NCBI GenBank assembly: GCA_947483345.1
Contig: CANKNL010000050.1
Location: 1-14,069, forward strand
Length of the DNA: 14,069 nucleotides
From: Chitinophagaceae bacterium
Lineage (GTDB): Bacteria > Bacteroidota > Bacteroidia > Chitinophagales > Chitinophagaceae
Direction of reading: 5' to 3'
Within the stretch, counting starts at the first letter, position 1. Each line of letters opens with the position of its first letter. Below the pieces are notes generated by a model. It did not search any database and was not told where the DNA came from. It was given only the letters and a program-made list of their open reading frames with translations. Position numbers and translations under genes: made by a program. This document shows positions 7,332 through 14,069 of the stretch, in pieces.

Positions 7332-7442
7332 CCTCTGTTATGATTTCCTATTTTAACAATATTGGATTTACCTGTATTTCTATATCCAATAAGTTGTACT
7401 TACGCATAAACCTAGATATATAGAAGATTTAGGCCTGACTGA

Positions 7443-7778
7443 TTACTCGAATACTAAATACAAGCCAATTACAACAACAACTATCGCGATCATCGTTAAG
7501 CCGTAAAAAATAAAATCATGCATGTGGGGAATGGCTTGTGTGATGGTTAGCAAGCAACTTAAAAAACCGAGAAAAGCGCCTATACCCATACAAATAATGC
7601 CGCTTATCTGTTTTTTTGCATTTCGCATGCGCTTAATTTCTTTCAGATGCTCAACAACAGTAGCTGCATCCATGCCTTGCTTATACAAAGCTTCCTCAAT
7701 GGCCTGAGGCAAAAGTTCTGAAGCCAGCATTTGCTCACAGAGCGATATATTGATTGCTGAATTATAAGTTATTGCCAT
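7443..7778 (-). CDS. Small hypothetical membrane protein, two transmembrane segments
   Basis: A 111-residue protein with no signal peptide. Residues about 20-55 form a charged amphipathic helical region (LLPQAIEEALYKQG, then VVEHLKEIKRMRNAKK). This is followed by transmembrane segments at about 58-80 (ISGIICMGIGAFLGFLSCLLTIT) and 88-110 (a run of I/V/G/L ending in LYLVFE), joined by the short loop QAIPHMHD. The basic stretch RMRNAKK before the first segment suggests that the N-terminal helices are cytoplasmic. No family was named with confidence. It is convergent with the lipoprotein gene and divergent from the outer-membrane barrel gene. The ordered architecture supports a real gene; function is unknown. 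Confidence 0.7.
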   Translation of the reverse strand: MAITYNSAINISLCEQMLASELLPQAIEEALYKQGMDAATVVEHLKEIKRMRNAKKQISGIICMGIGAFLGFLSCLLTITQAIPHMHDFIFYGLTMIAIVVVVIGLYLVFE

Positions 7779-7997
7779 ATACTGTTTAATAAATTTTTGA
7801 CATAATTGAGATATTAAAATAATTCTATTTTTTGAATTATCAAACCGAATTCAATATTTATTTTTTTATAATAACTATACCCCTTTTTCTTCTAATAGTA
7901 ATTGTTTATAAAATGTACTAAAAATAATATGACTTTACGCCTAAAAATCTTTTATTTGATACTGTGAATTAATAATAAAATTTAAAATAATCCGTTA

Positions 7998-8005
7998 TAT
8001 ATTTG
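7998..8005 (+). promoter_or_regulatory. -7 box (TATATTTG) of the outer-membrane barrel gene
   Basis: TATATTTG is an exact TAnnTTTG match, followed by CA, and would place the transcription start about 15-20 bases before the ATG at 8027. No TTG was found at the expected -33 spacing. The whole upstream gap (7779-8026) is very AT-rich and contains a 7-bp inverted repeat (TTGAATT 7832-7838, AATTCAA 7848-7854). Confidence 0.45.
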
Positions 8006-8026
8006 CACTTGAAGTAGTCCTTATAT

Positions 8027-8962
8027 ATGAAAAAATCAGTATACCTGTTGAGCCTTTGCATCTTACTTGCTATGTATTCAACTACCAGTTTTGCCCAATA
8101 TTATTATTACAATGACAATTATTATTATAGCCCTATTTTAGTTGAAGCCGGTGTTTCAGCTGGTGCCATGAATTCATTAACAGACATTGGTGGTAACAAG
8201 GGCATAGGCAAACGCTTTGTAAAAGATCTGAATCTGGGTTCTACCAATTTTTGTGGAGGTATTTTCATCAGTGTCATCTATAAAGATGCTGTTGCATTAA
8301 GATTAGAAGGGAGTTTTGGTAAAGTCTCGGCAAACGATAATGTATTATCTAAGGTGAATCCACTAGATATCGCCAGCACCCGTTATAACCGCAACCTGAG
8401 TTTTCGCTCATCAATAAGCGAATTTTCTTTAACCGCAGAGATTCAACCTTTACGCATTTTCATTAATTATGAAAAACGAGAAACAGATCCCCCTAAATTA
8501 TCACCCTATTTATTGGCTGGTATTGGTTACTATACTTTTAAACCACAAACAAACCTCAACGGCAAATGGGTTGACCTGCAACCCTTAAGTACAGAAGGCC
8601 AGGGCTTTGCTGAGTACCCCGAAAGAAAAATATATAAACTAAGCCAGATGAACTTCCCTGTAGGCGCCGGGTTAAAATATGAATTAAATTCTTTACTAAA
8701 CATTAGGGCAGAGTTTGTTTACAGGGTGCTATCTACCGATTATCTTGACGACCTGAGTACAACCTATATTGACCCTTTGCTATATTCAAGTTATTTTACA
8801 GGAGCCAGACTGTCAAATGCGTTATTGCTAAATGACCGGCAAATATCTAAAGTAACTGGCCCCGGTGGTAAACGTGGAAACCCAACTCAGAAAGATGCTT
8901 TTTTTAGTTTTAATTTAAAATTAAGCTATACCCTGGGCAGACAAAAAGTTAAAAAAGTTTAA
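8027..8962 (+). CDS. Outer-membrane beta-barrel protein (DUF6089-like)
   Basis: A 311-residue exported protein. The signal peptide (MKKSVYLLSLCILLAMYSTTSFA-Q) is cut near residue 23 and followed by a tyrosine-rich stretch (QYYYYNDNYYY). The body is a series of amphipathic strands with the features I associate with DUF6089: VEAGVSAGAMNSLTD (39-53), STRYNRNLSFRSSISEFSL (117-135), SPYLLAGIGYYTFKPQ (159-174), LQPLSTEGQG (184-193), NFPVGAGLKYEL (209-220) and TDYLDDLSTTY (237-247). The last strand FSFNLKLSYTLG (293-304) ends in alternating hydrophobics, as in outer-membrane barrels, followed by a short basic tail. The related PorT/OmpW-type barrels sit in the outer membrane; no specific cargo or partner is known here. 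The gene appears monocistronic, with its own promoter box. Confidence 0.82.
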   Translation: MKKSVYLLSLCILLAMYSTTSFAQYYYYNDNYYYSPILVEAGVSAGAMNSLTDIGGNKGIGKRFVKDLNLGSTNFCGGIFISVIYKDAVALRLEGSFGKVSANDNVLSKVNPLDIASTRYNRNLSFRSSISEFSLTAEIQPLRIFINYEKRETDPPKLSPYLLAGIGYYTFKPQTNLNGKWVDLQPLSTEGQGFAEYPERKIYKLSQMNFPVGAGLKYELNSLLNIRAEFVYRVLSTDYLDDLSTTYIDPLLYSSYFTGARLSNALLLNDRQISKVTGPGGKRGNPTQKDAFFSFNLKLSYTLGRQKVKKV

Positions 8963-9275
8963 CTGGTTAGTTTTACAAATTTTAAACCGTAGCATCTGTA
9001 ATGACTAAATCTACATTTGTCATTTTAATATTGCTTTATCAAAACTCAATATAGACTATTTGTTTAATATTACAAAAGCCGCTTTCAAGGCCGTTACCCC
9101 ACCCTTTTACTTTCCAAAATGTGATGTTATGCCATTTCCTAAATTGCAGCTTACATAACGGCCATTAAAGATTGACTAAAATCATAAATAAATCTGTCAG
9201 TCATCATGTTTTTATAATTCCATTGTAAATATCTTACCTCAACATAAAACACATCACCTTAATAAAACTAATCAT
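8963..9275. other. Intergenic gap with little recognisable content
   Basis: This 313-bp AT-rich gap between two same-strand genes holds no credible reading frame. A TACATTTG box match lies at 9012-9019 but lacks a -33 element and is far from the next start at 9276. A GGCCGTTA/TAACGGCC inverted repeat (9089-9096 and 9156-9163) and a TGACT/AGTCA pair near 9173-9206 may be chance. No clear terminator for the upstream gene was seen. Confidence 0.3.
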
Positions 9276-9740
9276 ATGAAAAACATAATCGTGTTTTTCC
9301 TGACTTTAATTTCATTACAGGGCGTTACTCAGGAAATCAGTAAACAATATGATAAAATTGGTAAATTCAATAAAGGCATTGCCGTTGTTTGGAAAAACGG
9401 GCATTGTGGCCTTTTATCACAGAGTGGAAAAGAATTGGTAAAGCCAACTTACGATAGAATTGGTTCATTTGGAAATGACGCCATCGCCTACACCACAAAA
9501 GATGGTAAAATGGGCATGCTTAATATGGAAGGAAAAGTGATTGTACCTAATATGTATGAATCCATTAATGGATTTAAAGGCGCTTATGCCATCACAAAAA
9601 AAAATGGCCTGGCGGGTATGATCAATAAACAGGGCAAAGTGGTGATTGAAAATAAATACGAGAAAATAAATATTAATAAAAATGGCGTAATCAGGGTTGT
9701 TAAAGATGGACAGGAAATGATTCTGGATTTAAAGAATTAA
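9276..9740 (+). CDS. Secreted WG-repeat protein
   Basis: A 154-residue protein with an N-terminal signal sequence (MKNIIVFFLTLISLQGVTQ) and then four consecutive WG-type repeats of about 34 residues: about 25-57 (YDKIGKFNKGIAVVWKNGHCGLLSQSG), 59-92 (YDRIGSFGNDAIAY, then KMGMLNMEGKVIVP), 94-127 (YESINGFKGAYAITKKNGLAGMINKQGK) and a shortened 128-154. Each unit has the pattern Y-x-x-I-x-x-F, a hydrophobic strand, K-x-G-x-x-G-x-(I/L)-(N/S)-x-x-G-K, then V-(I/V). Only one unit keeps a Trp. WG repeats form extended beta structures, generally of unknown ligand, common in exported Bacteroidota proteins. The gene ends 41 bp from the convergent aldehyde dehydrogenase gene. Family call is good; function is not known. 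Confidence 0.82.
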   Translation: MKNIIVFFLTLISLQGVTQEISKQYDKIGKFNKGIAVVWKNGHCGLLSQSGKELVKPTYDRIGSFGNDAIAYTTKDGKMGMLNMEGKVIVPNMYESINGFKGAYAITKKNGLAGMINKQGKVVIENKYEKININKNGVIRVVKDGQEMILDLKN

Positions 9741-9781
9741 TTTCATAAAATCAAAACGCACCTACTGGTAATAGTTAGTTC

Positions 9782-11173
9782 CTAAACCGCTGTTTTTTTC
9801 CAGTCCCCTTTTAAATGATAGGCTTTGGGTTTGGTAAATGCCCTTAATCCGGCATGAGAAAGTGTTGCGCCAAATCCGGAATGTTTTCGGCCAGACCATG
9901 GTAAAGCAGGTGAAACCCTGTCGCAACAGTTCCAATAACCTGTTCCGGCATTAACTTTAGCAAGAATGGCTTCTGCACGTTTTTGTGATCTTGAATAAAC
10001 AGATGCCGTAAGTCCATAAACAGTATCATTCATCAAGCTTATAGCCTCTTCATCATGGCACACTTTCATAATGCCAATGATAGGCCCAAATGATTCTTCC
10101 TGCATCACCAGCATATCATTAGTAACCTGACATAAAACAGTTGGCTCAAAATAATTACCGGGCCTCGCAATACGCTTTCCCCCACATAACAACTGTGCTC
10201 CTTTTGTTAATGCGTCCTGTACTTGATTTTCTAAAATCTCTATTTGTGCCGGCCTTGTAAGTGCAGCGATATAAACCCCCTCATCCATAGCTGATCCGAT
10301 CTTCCATGATGTTACTTCTTCAACAAAAGCGGCCACATATTTATCATAAACCAGTTCGTGTACATAAATACGCTCAACAGAACAACAGCTTTGGCCATTA
10401 TTGTAAAAAGCCCCATCTGCAGTACCAATGGCCGTATTTTTAATATCGGCAATATCATCTGTAATATATAACGGATCTTTTCCACCAAGTTCCAGTTGAC
10501 AGGGTACCATTTTGTGAGCCAGTTTTTGGTAAATGAATTGTCCGGTTTGATATGACCCGGTAAAATAATACCCATCCAATTCCATATCAAGTAAAGCGGC
10601 ACCAACAGGACCTTTACCAATCGCTATCTCAAAAACATTTTTTGGAACCCCGGCTTCTAAAAGCAGTTTGCGAATTTGCAAACCGGTTAAACTGGCAAAC
10701 TCAGAGGGTTTATATAAAACAGCATTACCGGCAAGCAGCGCAGGAATAATAACATTGATACCCACTAAGTAAGGATAATTCCAGGCCGAAATATTGCAGA
10801 TGATCCCCAGGGGTTCATACACAATTTTTTCGCCCATGTTGGCTTCTTCAACCATATATTCATCTGCCAAATAAGTTGTAGCATGTTTACATAGCCACGC
10901 TATTCTTCCTCTTGCTCCATTTATTTCATTAATGGATTGTTGTAATGGTTTACCCACTTCTGAGGTTAATAGATCAGCAAGTTCTGCCTGATGGTTTTCC
11001 AATAAAAGGTGAAACCGCATGAGTATGTCTACCCTTTGTTGCAAGGGAATAGTTTGCCAATTGGACTGCCCGATTTTTAAATTTGTAAATTTTTCTGATA
11101 AAGACTGATCATTGTCCTCATCAAGTTTTATTATTTCCTGGCCTGTTGCCGGATTGATTACAGTGAGTTGCAT
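9782..11173 (-). CDS. NAD(P)-dependent aldehyde dehydrogenase, last gene of the gamma-glutamyl operon
   Basis: A 463-residue cytoplasmic enzyme of the ALDH superfamily, slightly shorter than the usual 480-500 because the N-terminus is compact. It oxidises an aldehyde to the acid with NAD(P)+. Visible motifs are ISAWNYPYLVGINVIIPALLAG (128-149) with the catalytic Asn132, LYKPSE (153-158) for cofactor binding, FTGS (204-207), the general base Glu228 in CQLELGGKDP, the nucleophile Cys263 in NNGQSC (a second Cys264 follows) and QEESFGP (358-364). All catalytic residues are present. The start overlaps the 3' end of the hydrolase gene by 16 bp, implying co-translation. In this operon it would oxidise a gamma-glutamyl amino-aldehyde, the PuuC-like step; the substrate is inferred from context. 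It converges on the WG-repeat gene. Confidence 0.93.
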   Translation of the reverse strand: MQLTVINPATGQEIIKLDEDNDQSLSEKFTNLKIGQSNWQTIPLQQRVDILMRFHLLLENHQAELADLLTSEVGKPLQQSINEINGARGRIAWLCKHATTYLADEYMVEEANMGEKIVYEPLGIICNISAWNYPYLVGINVIIPALLAGNAVLYKPSEFASLTGLQIRKLLLEAGVPKNVFEIAIGKGPVGAALLDMELDGYYFTGSYQTGQFIYQKLAHKMVPCQLELGGKDPLYITDDIADIKNTAIGTADGAFYNNGQSCCSVERIYVHELVYDKYVAAFVEEVTSWKIGSAMDEGVYIAALTRPAQIEILENQVQDALTKGAQLLCGGKRIARPGNYFEPTVLCQVTNDMLVMQEESFGPIIGIMKVCHDEEAISLMNDTVYGLTASVYSRSQKRAEAILAKVNAGTGYWNCCDRVSPALPWSGRKHSGFGATLSHAGLRAFTKPKAYHLKGDWKKTAV

Positions 11174-11829
11174 ATATGTTTAATTAGAGCGTCTCTTATA
11201 TTTTTACTAAATACACTTTGCTGGTCTGGCAACCGTTCGGGATGCCATTGTACTGCCATTAAAAACGCGTCTTCGGGATGCGTTGATTCAATGGCCTCAA
11301 TGAGACCATCCGCTGAATAAGCAACGGCCATTAAATGGGCGCCCAGCTTATTTATAGACTGATGATGGGAACTGTTAACTTCGCCTGATCCCTGGTTTAC
11401 TATATGGTAAAGCTGTGACTCCTTTATAATTTGAACAGGGTGTACTTTATCATTGATTTCTTTTTTATGCACGGCATTTTTAACAGCCCCATTATCCAAA
11501 TGCAAACTGCCGCCTTTAAATACATTGATTAATTGCAAGCCCCTGCAAATACCAAAAACAGGCTTATGCAACTCAAGTGCCCTGGCCAATACAGCTATTT
11601 CAAATTGATCACGAATAGTATTAAAAACTTCAGGCGCATTGGGATAACCGGTATAATTTTCCGGTTTGATATCTACACCCCCTGTTAATACAATACCATC
11701 ACAAGTATTCACATCATCAACGTTGTTTTTAGTAAAAGAAAGTTCCACAATGTCTATATCATCATCACCCTTTATCCAGCGTGGATAATTTGCATAATTT
11801 GTTTCAGATAGCGTTATGCCAATTTTCAT
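11158..11829 (-). CDS. Class I glutamine amidotransferase-like gamma-glutamyl hydrolase (peptidase C26, PuuD-like)
   Basis: A 223-residue cytoplasmic protein, slightly shorter than typical PuuD (about 250). The glutamine-amidotransferase triad is present: Cys95 in the nucleophile elbow FGICRGLQLINV (92-103), His196 and Glu198 in VQWHPER (193-199). IVLTGGVDIKPENY (46-59) matches the oxyanion-loop and start region of the C26 family, and SSHHQSINKLG (153-163) is the conserved His-rich loop. Family members cleave gamma-glutamyl amide bonds, for example gamma-Glu-GABA to glutamate and GABA. Here the expected product is glutamate plus the amino acid made from the amine. It lies 15 bp downstream of the alcohol dehydrogenase gene and overlaps the aldehyde dehydrogenase by 16 bp. 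The fold is certain; the exact substrate is inferred. Confidence 0.9.
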   Translation of the reverse strand: MKIGITLSETNYANYPRWIKGDDDIDIVELSFTKNNVDDVNTCDGIVLTGGVDIKPENYTGYPNAPEVFNTIRDQFEIAVLARALELHKPVFGICRGLQLINVFKGGSLHLDNGAVKNAVHKKEINDKVHPVQIIKESQLYHIVNQGSGEVNSSHHQSINKLGAHLMAVAYSADGLIEAIESTHPEDAFLMAVQWHPERLPDQQSVFSKNIRDALIKHICNSL

Positions 11830-11844
11830 TTTTAAACAATAAAA

Positions 11845-12981
11845 TTATAAGGCTTTTAAATATAAATTTTTAAAATCATCCCTGCTTACCGGTTTGGGGT
11901 TATTGGGATGTGCAAAATCTGCCAATGCCAGATCAGCCAAGGTGTCGATATGTTCGGGTTTAACGCCAATTTCACTAAGCTTATGCGGGATATTTATTTT
12001 AGTATTTAAATCAAATAAATACTGCACTACCGCATCCCCGGTATGTTCTTTTAATTGTAAAGCTTGAGCCATTCTTTTAAATTTATCTTCATGGCCCGCG
12101 ATATTAAATTGCATGCCATAAGGCAAATTAACAGCATTAGCCAGTCCGTGATGCGTATCCAGTAAAGACGATAATGGATGAGCCAGAGAGTGTACAACGC
12201 CAAGCCCCTTTTGAAAGGCAATGGCACCCATCATCGACCCCAGCAACAGGTTAGTTCGGCTTTCAATATCCGGATCATTGGTGGCTTTTTCCAAAGATTC
12301 ACTGATCAAACGCATACCTTCCAATGCAATACCATCACAGATGGGATGAAAATTTTTAGCCAGAAAAGCTTCCATATTATGCGTAAGTGCATCCATGCCG
12401 GTAGCGGCTGTAATAAATGGCGGTAAGTCCATGGTAAGCAACGGATCGGCAAATACCATGGCAGCTAAAAGTTTTGGAGAAAACAATATTTTTTTCTGAT
12501 GGGTCTCATCATCCGATATGATCGCACTTCTGCCAACTTCGCTTCCTGTACCGGCAGTTGTTGGGATGGTAATTAAAGTGGGTACACTGTTGGTAATAAA
12601 TACATCGCCGCCAATTAAATCATCATATTTAAAAAGATCTTCCCGATGATTTATTCTTAGAGCAATGGCCCGGGCTACATCTAAACCCGCACCGCCTCCT
12701 ATGCCAACGATGCAATCGCATTGGCCTTCGTCATACGCATCGCCACCTTTATACACATCTGATTTTACCGGGTTTTTATGAATATCAAAAAACAGTTTTG
12801 GATCTAATCCGGCCTGTTGCAGATCGGTAATGATCTGTTTAAAAAATGATAATGCAGATACATTGGGATCGGTGACTACCAAGGGTTTAAAAAAATTATT
12901 TTTCTTTAAATAATCCGGTAATTCCTTTACCACCCCGGGGCCAAAACGGATGATGGTAGGAAAATTGAATTGCGCTATCAT
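11845..12981 (-). CDS. Iron-containing alcohol dehydrogenase
   Basis: A 378-residue group III (Fe-dependent) alcohol dehydrogenase of normal length. The N-terminal dinucleotide-binding half has GIGGGAGLDVARAIAL (93-108), where the usual GGGS-x-x-D is GGGAGLD, and the phosphate-binding TIPTTAGTGSE (138-148). The C-terminal half supplies the metal ligands: Asp197 and His201 in GMDALTHNMEAF, His264 in GVVHSLAHPL, and His278 in DTHHGLANA. These positions fall one residue from the equivalents in E. coli FucO (196, 200, 263, 277), so the iron site is complete. The enzyme would interconvert an alcohol and an aldehyde with NAD(P). It starts 42 bp after the glutamine-synthetase-like gene and ends 15 bp before the hydrolase gene. 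In this operon it would oxidise a gamma-glutamyl amino alcohol, a step not needed in the classical putrescine pathway. Confidence 0.93.
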   Translation of the reverse strand: MIAQFNFPTIIRFGPGVVKELPDYLKKNNFFKPLVVTDPNVSALSFFKQIITDLQQAGLDPKLFFDIHKNPVKSDVYKGGDAYDEGQCDCIVGIGGGAGLDVARAIALRINHREDLFKYDDLIGGDVFITNSVPTLITIPTTAGTGSEVGRSAIISDDETHQKKILFSPKLLAAMVFADPLLTMDLPPFITAATGMDALTHNMEAFLAKNFHPICDGIALEGMRLISESLEKATNDPDIESRTNLLLGSMMGAIAFQKGLGVVHSLAHPLSSLLDTHHGLANAVNLPYGMQFNIAGHEDKFKRMAQALQLKEHTGDAVVQYLFDLNTKINIPHKLSEIGVKPEHIDTLADLALADFAHPNNPKPVSRDDFKNLYLKAL

Positions 12982-13023
12982 GTGTTACTGTTTTATATTT
13001 TTTAGTTTTGCTGCTTGCCCTAC

Positions 13024-14069
13024 TTATATAATTTCAAAATATCTTTTTACTTCCCAATCGGTAACTACTTTGCCGAACTGACGCCATTCCCATTCTCTTG
13101 TTTGTGTAAAATGCTGAACAAATACGTCTCCAAAAAGGGTATTGGCTATTTTTGAATCCCGCATTTTCATGGTGCTGTCGATCAGGTTTTTCGACAGCGA
13201 CCCATGGGCCATATCTATATAACCATTACCGGTAGTATGGGGTTGTGTTAACTGCAGGTTATTTTTTATACCATATAAGCCGGCAGCCAGGCAAGCGGCA
13301 ATGGCCAGATAAGGATTGGTATCTGCTCCTACTATTCGGGTTTCAACCCTGCAGGAACTAGCCCCTGTAGGCAAAGCCCGTAAGGCCACCGTACGGTTAT
13401 CGATGCCCCATGTACAGGTTGTAGGCGCCCAGGCACCCTCCACCAATCGCTTGTAAGAATTGACCGTAGGAGCGATCATGGGTAATATCTCTGGCAAACA
13501 AACTAGCTGACCTGCAATAAAAGACCGCATGAGGTCACTCATTTTTTCTGGATTGCCTTCATCATAAAACAAATTTTTACTGGCATCGGCATTCCAAATA
13601 CTTTGGTGCACATGTCCGCCGCAGCCTGGTAAATTTTCAGAAACTTTGGCCATAAAAGTAGCCATGATCCCGTGTTTATAGGCGATTTCTTTTACGGATG
13701 TTTTAAATAATACCGCCCGGTCTGCCGATAAAACAGTGGTCCCATATTTGATGGCTGCTTCATATGTACCGGGGCCTGTTTCGGTATGTAAACCTTCAAT
13801 GGGAATATCAAATTTTACTAAAAGGCTGAACAGATCAGTAAAAAAATCATTTTTCAAGCCCGTTCTCAATATAGAATAACCAAACATACCGGGAGTAAGC
13901 GGTGTCAGGTTTTGGAAATTTTTATGGGAGGCAGTTTCCGGTGTTTCAGCAAAATTATACCATTCAAATTCCTGTGAGAGCAAGGGCGTAAAACCCGCCA
14001 GACTGGCTTCTGTTTCTATTTTCTTCAGTAATTGTCTGGGACAAATTTCCAATGGACTGTTATCGGGCT
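13024..14069 (-). CDS. Glutamine-synthetase-like gamma-glutamyl ligase (5' end outside window)
   Basis: The frame ends at 13024 and stays open past a TTG at 14052 to the right edge, giving 347 residues; about 100-120 N-terminal residues (the beta-Grasp domain) are missing. The catalytic domain carries SQEFEWY (first metal-binding Glu pair), ETGPGTYEAAI (two metal Glu; canonical GSI has Gln where Thr follows GPG), GCGGHVHQSIW (catalytic His), NSYKRLVEGAWAPTT with WGIDNRTVALR (ATP/glutamate site), VETRIVGADTNPYLAIA, and the typical REWEWRQF...TDWEVKRYFEII end. The metal, ATP and glutamate residues are all kept, so it should ligate glutamate to an amine. The surrounding hydrolase and dehydrogenases argue for a catabolic gamma-glutamylamine synthetase (PuuA-, IpuC- or GlnA4-like) rather than housekeeping glutamine synthetase. 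It is the first gene of the operon visible here, 42 bp before the alcohol dehydrogenase. Confidence 0.88.
   Translation of the reverse strand, partial: PDNSPLEICPRQLLKKIETEASLAGFTPLLSQEFEWYNFAETPETASHKNFQNLTPLTPGMFGYSILRTGLKNDFFTDLFSLLVKFDIPIEGLHTETGPGTYEAAIKYGTTVLSADRAVLFKTSVKEIAYKHGIMATFMAKVSENLPGCGGHVHQSIWNADASKNLFYDEGNPEKMSDLMRSFIAGQLVCLPEILPMIAPTVNSYKRLVEGAWAPTTCTWGIDNRTVALRALPTGASSCRVETRIVGADTNPYLAIAACLAAGLYGIKNNLQLTQPHTTGNGYIDMAHGSLSKNLIDSTMKMRDSKIANTLFGDVFVQHFTQTREWEWRQFGKVVTDWEVKRYFEII

Noticed and set aside
7360..7391. Possible bidirectional terminator between the lipoprotein and small membrane protein genes
   Set aside because: The stem has only 8 AT-rich pairs with a 16-base loop and no T-run; too weak to annotate.
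9012..9019. TACATTTG box as promoter of the WG-repeat gene
   Set aside because: There is no -33 element and the start codon is more than 250 bases away.
14050..14052. TTG as the start of the glutamine-synthetase-like gene
   Set aside because: The frame stays open to the window edge and the homologous part (PRQLLKK and onward) begins mid-protein in this family; the true start is outside the window.

Overview
The window looks like a chromosomal segment from a member of the Bacteroidota, most likely a Chitinophagaceae or Sphingobacteriia relative. The evidence is moderate-to-low GC with AT-rich intergenic gaps, no usable Shine-Dalgarno sequences, TAnnTTTG-type -7 promoter boxes, many exported proteins ending their signal in '...A-Q', and families typical of that phylum (S9 peptidase with propeller, DUF6089-like outer-membrane barrel, WG repeats, secreted caspase-like protein). 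No tRNA, rRNA, CRISPR array, transposase or phage gene is visible, and no sequence was compared with a database.

Left part (1-4611). A secreted S9 (DPP IV-like) peptidase is cut by the left edge on the minus strand. It is divergent from fdhD (+), the sulfurtransferase that matures molybdenum formate dehydrogenases. fdhD converges on a secreted caspase-fold (C14) protein on the minus strand. Behind that lies a 96-residue stand-alone glycogen-binding (CBM48/AMPK-beta-like) domain protein, also minus.

Middle (4612-9781). A large uncharacterised protein with a GNAT-like core (+) is followed by a 398-bp non-coding stretch. This stretch holds an old ~216-bp duplication of a promoter, leader and start codon, plus a very strong 53-nt hairpin. 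The intact copy drives a small lipoprotein (+). Then come a small two-TM membrane protein (-), an outer-membrane beta-barrel protein (+) and a WG-repeat secreted protein (+). These are single-gene units with convergent or divergent neighbours, not an obvious system.

Right part (9782-14069). Four tightly packed minus-strand genes form an operon, in transcription order: glutamine-synthetase-like gamma-glutamyl ligase (5' end beyond the window), iron-dependent alcohol dehydrogenase, class I glutamine-amidotransferase-like gamma-glutamyl hydrolase (C26/PuuD-like) and aldehyde dehydrogenase. Together they encode every step of a gamma-glutamylated route in which an amine carrying an alcohol would be capped with glutamate, oxidised to aldehyde, oxidised to acid, and uncapped. 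It resembles the Puu putrescine pathway, but has an alcohol dehydrogenase where Puu has an amine oxidase. That points to an amino alcohol such as ethanolamine as the substrate. This is the most interesting functional unit in the window; the substrate is inference.
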